From assembly GCA_018267315.1 (NCBI GenBank), contig JAFDYS010000018.1, positions 1 through 58,678 of the forward strand: a DNA stretch of 58,678 nucleotides, given 5' to 3'. The translations under genes and the position numbers were made by a program. This DNA comes from Bacteroidota bacterium. Its GTDB lineage: Bacteria > Bacteroidota > Bacteroidia > Chitinophagales > UBA10324. Below, piece by piece: positions 53,585-58,678 of this stretch (position 1 is the first letter of the stretch; each line of letters opens with the position of its first letter). Under the pieces are notes generated by a model that had not been told where the DNA came from, did not search any database, and was given only the letters and a program-made list of their open reading frames with translations.

Positions 53585-54034
53585 ATGAAAGAATCGAAAC
53601 TGCTGCTGATTGAGAAAGTGATGTTGCTGAAATCGCTTAGCATTTTCGCTGATACGCCCGAAACGATTCTGGCCGAAATCGCTCATCTCATTGAAGAAAT
53701 CGAATTGCCTGCACGAACCTCGATTTTTAACGAAGGGGATTTGGGTAATTGCATGTACATCATTTTCAGCGGGGCTGTGCGCATTCATCGCGGCGATCAA
53801 ACGCTGGCTGAGTTTCATGAAAAGGATTTCTTCGGCGAGCTCTCGCTGCTTGATACGGAATCCCGATCGGCTTCCGCCACGACCATGGCGGATTCATTCC
53901 TGCTGAAAATTGACCAGGGGCCATTCTATGATTTAATGGAATCCCGGCCGGAAGTGGTAAAGGGCGTGATGCGCATTCTTTGCCAGCGCATCCGTAACAT
54001 GAATCAACGCCTGATGGAAATAAGTCACAGCTAA
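53585..54034 (+). CDS. Cyclic-nucleotide-binding (CAP/CRP-like) domain protein, no DNA-binding domain
   Basis: 149 residues from the ATG at 53585. A single cNMP-binding beta-roll (about 12-130) with the phosphate-binding cassette FFGELSLLDTESRSASATT, in which the Glu and Arg that contact the nucleotide are intact. There is no helix-turn-helix after it, so it is a sensor/effector domain rather than a CRP regulator. Starts 30 bp after the NTT-HEAT gene and probably shares its transcript. Ends 4 bp over the convergent HD gene. Confidence 0.9.
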   Translation: MKESKLLLIEKVMLLKSLSIFADTPETILAEIAHLIEEIELPARTSIFNEGDLGNCMYIIFSGAVRIHRGDQTLAEFHEKDFFGELSLLDTESRSASATTMADSFLLKIDQGPFYDLMESRPEVVKGVMRILCQRIRNMNQRLMEISHS

Positions 54035-54624
54035 AGTGAATACGAATTCACAATCGCTTCTAACTCATGCAAGCGCTTCTCTTTTTCCGGAGCGCGCAGT
54101 TGCTCTGAATAGGCCGTGTGATACCGGTGTGCACGCAGAAAGTTGATCTGCACCCGGTTCCATTCCTCTTCATCTTTAATACCGAGATAAATTTTGAATT
54201 CCTTGAAGAGTGTGCTTCCGATGGTATAAAAATCACTTCGGCCCAGGTAATCGAGATCTGCATCCGCAATTACCCGCTCTGCTGCGGTAAGAGGTTGCTG
54301 CGGAAGTTTCGTGGCCATGATCATTCCGCAAACCTGCCCAACTAGTTCACCGGTGAAACCGAATGATGGAAGAATCTCACGCGCCATTTTGCAGCCGACT
54401 TCTTCATGCCCCTTGTAAACCTGAACAAAGCCCGCATCGTGCAGAAAAACTGCCACTCGCAACAATTTCACTTCTTCCATTCCCAACTTTTCCGCTTCAG
54501 CGATACGCATAGCGGCTTCGAGAACATCGAGGGTATGATGAACACCATGATACGTGAGATTTTCAGGCAACTCCCCTGATATCTTATCGAAAATAAATTT
54601 TTCCGATCCGGTGTAGTCGGGCAT
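54031..54624 (-). CDS. HD-domain phosphohydrolase
   Basis: 197 residues from the ATG at 54624. Metal-binding residues: YHGVHHTLDV (first His), FLHDAGF (HD pair), KGHEEVG, and DADLDYLGRSDFY (last Asp). No receiver or PAS domain. Family members hydrolyse nucleotide or other phosphate esters; no substrate can be named. It is convergent with the cNMP-domain gene, with a 4-bp overlap of stops. Confidence 0.9.
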   Translation of the reverse strand: MPDYTGSEKFIFDKISGELPENLTYHGVHHTLDVLEAAMRIAEAEKLGMEEVKLLRVAVFLHDAGFVQVYKGHEEVGCKMAREILPSFGFTGELVGQVCGMIMATKLPQQPLTAAERVIADADLDYLGRSDFYTIGSTLFKEFKIYLGIKDEEEWNRVQINFLRAHRYHTAYSEQLRAPEKEKRLHELEAIVNSYSL

Positions 54625-54637
54625 GACGGAGTGCAAT

Positions 54638-55015
54638 TTAATGAGTGTCCTGCGAATACGCTATAACTAACGGGTCAGGATTTACCTGTGACGGACCATC
54701 AAACGGGTGATCGAGAACAAATACCAGAAATAAACTGAGTGAAATAACGGAAGTAAGCAAAGCAACAAATACATAGTGGCGCATGGCGGGTATTACAGAG
54801 AAGGAATATTAAAATAATACTGTGACGGCACTGCCGAAGATTACACCGGTAACGTCATGAGTTTCCTTCAGCAATTCCAATTTAGTTACTCGCCGTAATA
54901 AATAAAGCCCGGCGCCTGTGATGCATATACAAACTGCTACAAATGCCACACAAAGCAAACTATCGGGAAATGGGTTAAGCAGATTTATCACCTGAGAAAT
55001 ATAACATATCTGCAA
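54638..55015 (-). pseudogene. DUF4239 membrane protein remnant (internal deletion and in-frame stop)
   Basis: The first part (55015-54809, 68 codons) reads as a DUF4239 N-terminus: a membrane helix, RRVTKLELLKETHDVTGVIFGS, then VLF followed by TAA. In the same frame the next codons continue YSFSVIPAMRHYVFVALLTSV and reach VLDHPFDGPSQVNPDP, the LDRPFxG C-terminal signature of DUF4239, ending at 54638. The normal ~130-residue middle of the family is missing and the stop lies at 54809-54811. So it is a decayed gene rather than two genes. Confidence 0.7.
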
Positions 55016-55023
55016 CAGCAGTA

Positions 55024-55056
55024 AAAAAAAGCCCCGCTTGTAGCGGGGCCTAAAAA
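55024..55056 (-). terminator. Terminator of clpC
   Basis: GCCCCGC (55031-55037) pairs with GCGGGGC (55043-55049). On the minus strand it is followed by a run of eight Ts. Confidence 0.88.
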
Positions 55057-55075
55057 ATCAACTTGCCTTCATATT

Positions 55076-57613
55076 TCAACCGTCAACCTTTTCTTCGGCA
55101 ACGGCTTTCTTTACGATGGTCTTCAACTTCTCCGCATTCTTTTCATCAACTTCCACCACGATGGTATCGCCCGGCTTCATTTCTGCATTGAGCAATTCTT
55201 CAGCCAGCGGATCTTCCACGTATTTTTGAATTGCCCGCTGCAACGGTCGCGCACCGTACTTGGAATCGAAGCCGCGCTCGGCGATGAAATCTTTTGCGGA
55301 ATCAGCCAGTTCCAGTTTGAAGCCGAGTGATATGACGCGGCGGCGAAGTTCGGCAAGCATGAGATCAATGATCTTGAAGATGTGTTCCTTCGCGAGTGAA
55401 TTAAAGATCACCACATCATCAATGCGGTTGAGGAATTCCGGAGAGAATGTTCTCTTGAGCGCATTTTCAATCACTGATTTCGAATGAAGGTCTTCCTGTT
55501 CCTGGCGGGCTGTGGTAGTGAATCCGATGCCCTGTCCGAAATCCTTCAACTGGCGCGCCCCGATATTCGAGGTCATGATGATGAGGGTATTCTTGAAATC
55601 CACTTTTCTCCCTAACCCGTCAGTAAGCAAGCCGTCATCAAGTACCTGCAACAATATATTGTAAACATCAGGATGCGCTTTTTCAATTTCATCCAGCAGA
55701 ATTACTGAGTACGGCTTGCGACGAACTTTCTCTGTGAGTTGTCCGCCTTCTTCATATCCCACATAACCCGGAGGCGCACCGATCAGTCTTGACACGGAAA
55801 ACTTCTCCATGTATTCACTCATGTCAATACGCACGAGCGCATCTTCTGTATCGAACAGGTACCGTGCCAGTACTTTGGCCAATTCTGTTTTACCGACGCC
55901 GGTGGGTCCCAGGAAAATGAATGAGCCGATCGGTTTCCTTGGATCCTTTAATCCTGCGCGGTTCCTCTGAATGGCTTTTGTGATCTTCTGAATAGCTTCT
56001 TCCTGTCCGATCACGCTGCCGCTGAGTTCTTCAGCCATGTTGAGCAGCTTGGAACTTTCACTCTGCGCCACCCGCTTCACCGGAATGCCGGTCATCATGG
56101 CCACCACTTCAGCAATGTCTTCATCGGTTACAGGATAACGCTTGACCTTGGTCTCTTCTTCCCAGTCGGCTTTGGCGCGTTCCAGTTCTTCAATCAGTTT
56201 CTTTTCCGTGTCGCGAAGTTTCGCTGCCTCTTCATACCGCTGACTTTTCACCACGCGGTTTTTTTCATTCTTCACATCTTCAATCTTCTTCTCGAAGTCG
56301 AGAATATTCTGTGGAACGTGAATATTCTTCAGGTGCACTTTCGCTCCCACTTCATCCATCACATCAATGGCCTTATCGGGCAGCAGGCGATCCGTGATGT
56401 ACCGGCTGCTGAGTTTCACACAGGCATCAATGGCTTCATTGGTGTAGGTAACGTTATGAAAGTCCTCGTACTTGCTCTTGATGTTATTCAGAATGATGAT
56501 GGTTTCTTCCGGCGAGGGCGGATCAATCAACACTTTCTGGAAGCGGCGGTCAAGCGCTCCGTCTTTCTCAATGTACTGGCGATATTCATCCAGGGTGGAT
56601 GCTCCGATGCATTGCAATTCGCCGCGAGCGAGTGCCGGTTTGAAAATATTGGAAGCATCGAGCGACCCGGTGGCGCCACCGGCGCCTACGATGGTATGTA
56701 TTTCATCAATGAAAAGAATGACATCGCGGTTCTTTTCCAATTCGTTCATGATGGCCTTCATGCGCTCTTCAAACTGCCCGCGGTACTTGGTGCCGGCCAC
56801 CAGCGCAGCAAGATCCAGCATCACAATTCGCTTATCAAATAGCACGCGGGAAACTTTGCGCTGATGAATCCGCAGGGCCAGACCTTCCACGATGGCCGTC
56901 TTTCCCACACCGGGTTCACCAATCAGGATCGGGTTGTTCTTTTTTCTGCGGCTGAGGATTTGTGAAACGCGCTCAATTTCCGTTTCACGGCCTACGATAG
57001 GATCGAGTGCGCCTTCTTCCGCCTGTTTGGTAATGTCTCTTCCGAAATTGTCAAGAACCGGTGTGCGCGATTTGGTCGCCGGCGCTTTTCTTCCGGAGGA
57101 GCTGCGTGATTTTTCTTCTTCGTAGCCCTCTTCTTCTTCGTGCTGTTCCTGCGGAATTTCACCCTTCATATCGCTCTGCAGAAATTCCAGTTCGGCCTTG
57201 AATGCATCGTAATCAATTTCAAAGCGGCTGAGGATTTCTGTCACCACCGTGTCTTTGTTTTTAAGAATGGAGAGGAACAGATGTTCCGTGCCGATCGTAT
57301 CGGACTTCTGCACCTTTGCTTCCAGCACCGTGATCTTGAGAGCTTTTTCGGCCTGCTTGGTAAGCGGAATATTGTTAACGCTTACGTTGTGATGATGCAT
57401 GGCCTTATCACGAATGGAATCTTCAATGGCTTTGCGAAGCAGGACCACATCCACATCCATTGATTTTAAAACCTTGATCGCCATTCCCTCTCCGTCGCGG
57501 ATGAGGCCGAGTATCAGATGCTCGGTTCCGATGAAATCGTGACCCAGCCGCAGAGCTTCCTCCCTGCTGTACGATATCACTTCCTTAACCTTCGGTGAAA
57601 ATTTTGCTTCCAT
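55076..57613 (-). CDS. clpC: ATP-dependent Clp protease ATP-binding subunit ClpC
   Basis: 845 residues. Two N-terminal Clp-N repeats (about 1-150); first AAA+ domain with [13 protein letters not shown] near 228; a middle region with the UVR motif ([21 protein letters not shown]); second AAA+ domain with [14 protein letters not shown] near 570; and a C-terminal domain (from about 745). Unfolds substrates for ClpP. Single gene with its own terminator; the upstream gap (57614-57855) holds its promoter region. Confidence 0.96.
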   Translation of the reverse strand: MEAKFSPKVKEVISYSREEALRLGHDFIGTEHLILGLIRDGEGMAIKVLKSMDVDVVLLRKAIEDSIRDKAMHHHNVSVNNIPLTKQAEKALKITVLEAKVQKSDTIGTEHLFLSILKNKDTVVTEILSRFEIDYDAFKAELEFLQSDMKGEIPQEQHEEEEGYEEEKSRSSSGRKAPATKSRTPVLDNFGRDITKQAEEGALDPIVGRETEIERVSQILSRRKKNNPILIGEPGVGKTAIVEGLALRIHQRKVSRVLFDKRIVMLDLAALVAGTKYRGQFEERMKAIMNELEKNRDVILFIDEIHTIVGAGGATGSLDASNIFKPALARGELQCIGASTLDEYRQYIEKDGALDRRFQKVLIDPPSPEETIIILNNIKSKYEDFHNVTYTNEAIDACVKLSSRYITDRLLPDKAIDVMDEVGAKVHLKNIHVPQNILDFEKKIEDVKNEKNRVVKSQRYEEAAKLRDTEKKLIEELERAKADWEEETKVKRYPVTDEDIAEVVAMMTGIPVKRVAQSESSKLLNMAEELSGSVIGQEEAIQKITKAIQRNRAGLKDPRKPIGSFIFLGPTGVGKTELAKVLARYLFDTEDALVRIDMSEYMEKFSVSRLIGAPPGYVGYEEGGQLTEKVRRKPYSVILLDEIEKAHPDVYNILLQVLDDGLLTDGLGRKVDFKNTLIIMTSNIGARQLKDFGQGIGFTTTARQEQEDLHSKSVIENALKRTFSPEFLNRIDDVVIFNSLAKEHIFKIIDLMLAELRRRVISLGFKLELADSAKDFIAERGFDSKYGARPLQRAIQKYVEDPLAEELLNAEMKPGDTIVVEVDEKNAEKLKTIVKKAVAEEKVDG

Positions 57614-57855
57614 AATTATTGGTTTATCAAAGCGTCAGCCAATTCAATCTTTAAAACAATGTGACAGGTGAAAAGTAACAAGAGTTGAAAATATTTACAA
57701 ATCGCTGACGTATTGGCTATTCTTTTCAACACTCCATTTTCATGATGTCTGCCATAATGCTATTACAAAGTTATTTTTGATTTGTTACACCAGCAAAGGA
57801 TTCTTTCCTCCTATGAAATTTGATTACTTTGCAGCCATAAACAATTCGAGTACCT

Positions 57856-58242
57856 ATGAAGTTCAGTGTTGACAAGCAGGAGAAGTTTTGTGTGTTCACC
57901 CTGGGTGATGACCGGTTGAATTCGCAGGTGGGGCCGCTGCTGAAATCAGAAATGATCTTATTGAATGCCGAAGGATTCCGCAACATCATATTTGATATGA
58001 CAGCCATTAAATATGTTGACTCCAGCGGCCTCAGCGCCATCCTGATTAGTGACCGGCTTTGCAAGAATGCAGGGGGCACTTTTGTAATCACCGGCGCCAA
58101 TGACCAGGTAAAACGGTTGCTGCAAATCTCGCAGCTCGACTCCGTGCTCAACATCACGCCTACGTTGCAGGAAGCGAAAGATCTGATCGTTATGGAAGAG
58201 ATCGAGCGCGACTTCAACGACACTCATGAGCATGACGTTTGA
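57856..58242 (+). CDS. STAS-domain protein (anti-sigma antagonist-like)
   Basis: 128 residues: KFSVDKQEKFCVFTLGDDRLNS, and IIFDMTAIKYVDSSGLSAILISD with the phosphorylatable Ser of the SpoIIAA fold. No kinase or phosphatase is adjacent. The gene overlaps the start of rnz by 11-17 bp, so the two are co-transcribed. Confidence 0.9.
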   Translation: MKFSVDKQEKFCVFTLGDDRLNSQVGPLLKSEMILLNAEGFRNIIFDMTAIKYVDSSGLSAILISDRLCKNAGGTFVITGANDQVKRLLQISQLDSVLNITPTLQEAKDLIVMEEIERDFNDTHEHDV

Positions 58243-58678
58243 TGTAACCATTCTCGGTAGCAACTCCGCACTGCCCGCTCATGGCCGCCGGCCCACATCG
58301 CAGGTGGTGAACCATCACGAAAAATATTACCTGGTTGACTGTGGCGAAGGAACGCAGGTTCGGCTGAGTGATTACAAGATCAAGCGGAGTAAAATCGAAC
58401 ACATCTTTATCAGCCACCTGCACGGCGATCATTATTATGGACTCATCGGATTGCTCACGTCTTATCACCTGCTCCAACGGCAAGCGCCTATTCACCTGTT
58501 TGCACCGAAAGGATTACAGGAAATTATCGAGATCAATTTCAAGTATTCACAAACGCGGCTGGTTTACGATCTCATTTTTCACGAAGTGGATTGCACAAAA
58601 GCAAAACCGATTTTTGAAAGTGAAGAATTGATCGTTTCGACAATTCCCATGAATCACCGCATTCCCTGTTGCGGTTTT
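58232..58678 (+). CDS. rnz: Ribonuclease Z, 3'-truncated by the window edge
   Basis: The first 149 residues (an ATG at 58226 is also possible). Beta-lactamase fold: TFDVTILGSNSALPAHGR start, YLVDCGEGTQVRLSDYKI, and the zinc motif FISHLHGDHYYGL (HxHxDH). Removes the 3' trailer from pre-tRNA. About half of the protein lies beyond the window. Overlaps the STAS gene, as is usual in this phylum. Confidence 0.93.
   Translation, partial: MTFDVTILGSNSALPAHGRRPTSQVVNHHEKYYLVDCGEGTQVRLSDYKIKRSKIEHIFISHLHGDHYYGLIGLLTSYHLLQRQAPIHLFAPKGLQEIIEINFKYSQTRLVYDLIFHEVDCTKAKPIFESEELIVSTIPMNHRIPCCGF

Noticed and set aside
56318..56842. 174-codon plus-strand frame inside clpC
   Set aside because: Antisense of the AAA+ core, with no promoter or recognisable domain.
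57632..57719. GCGTCAGC...GCTGACG pairing in the clpC leader
   Set aside because: Only about 7 bp over a 70-nt loop; likely chance, although a regulatory role cannot be excluded.

Overview
The window is a 58.7 kb piece of a Bacteroidota chromosome, probably from an environmental lineage related to the Chitinophagales or Sphingobacteriales (the order is inference). The evidence is: three large secreted proteins ending in type IX secretion (T9SS) sorting domains; promoters of the Bacteroidota kind (TAnnTTTG at -7) with almost no Shine-Dalgarno sequences; a type III glutamine synthetase; a PorE-like OmpA lipoprotein; a CXXXY-type CcmE; and the futalosine hydrolase MqnB. About 55 protein genes, one tRNA, one degraded gene and several intrinsic terminators are visible. 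There is no CRISPR array, prophage or insertion sequence. Most of it is ordinary core chromosome with a few accessory patches.

Layout. 1-9.9 kb: 3' end of glnN, a TerB-like gene, a small membrane protein, a DUF1697 gene, a secreted beta-helix protein, a PorE-like lipoprotein, an FtsB/DivIC-type division protein and PaaN. 9.9-18.7 kb: a secreted M43 protease, two tandem DUF2807 genes, a DUF255 thioredoxin-domain protein, two orphan secreted proteins, and a TetR regulator with a good operator candidate. 18.7-24.3 kb: a lipoprotein pair of the MbnP/MbnH type, a peptidase, a seven-repeat T9SS propeller protein and a mutarotase. 24.4-31 kb: mqnB; a minus-strand operon of a DUF2520 protein, ferredoxin, IscX, KdsC and a UbiA prenyltransferase; then ccmE-ccmF. 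31-37.9 kb: an arginase-family enzyme, a compact HicBA module, a MORN lipoprotein, dapD, a small methyltransferase, tRNA-Leu(CAG), mgsA and dprA. 38-42.5 kb: a LytTR regulator translationally coupled to a large TPR hybrid histidine kinase. 42.8-50.7 kb: rsmG, an ECF sigma factor and a glycosyltransferase in one overlapping operon; then tgt, a secreted orphan, an LptF/LptG permease, dnaB and a DUF983 protein. 50.8-58.7 kb: an NTT/MFS-like transporter fused to a HEAT domain, a free cyclic-nucleotide-binding domain protein, an HD phosphohydrolase, a DUF4239 pseudogene, clpC, a STAS protein and the 5' part of rnz.

The observations most worth a second look are these. (1) The hybrid histidine kinase carries three separate in-frame insertions of repeat-like DNA: a 119-bp nested palindrome inside the ATPase domain, a repeat in the receiver domain, and a palindrome plus 21-bp direct repeats in the linker before HPt. 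(2) The NTT-HEAT transporter, stand-alone cNMP sensor and HD phosphohydrolase form a plausible cyclic-nucleotide-linked module. (3) A DUF4239 membrane protein has lost its middle and carries an in-frame stop. (4) An MbnP/MbnH-type copper pair occurs without methanobactin genes nearby. (5) Four genes have the -7 element 4-8 nt from the start codon, which implies leaderless mRNAs. Functions are read from recognised motifs by eye; no database search was possible.
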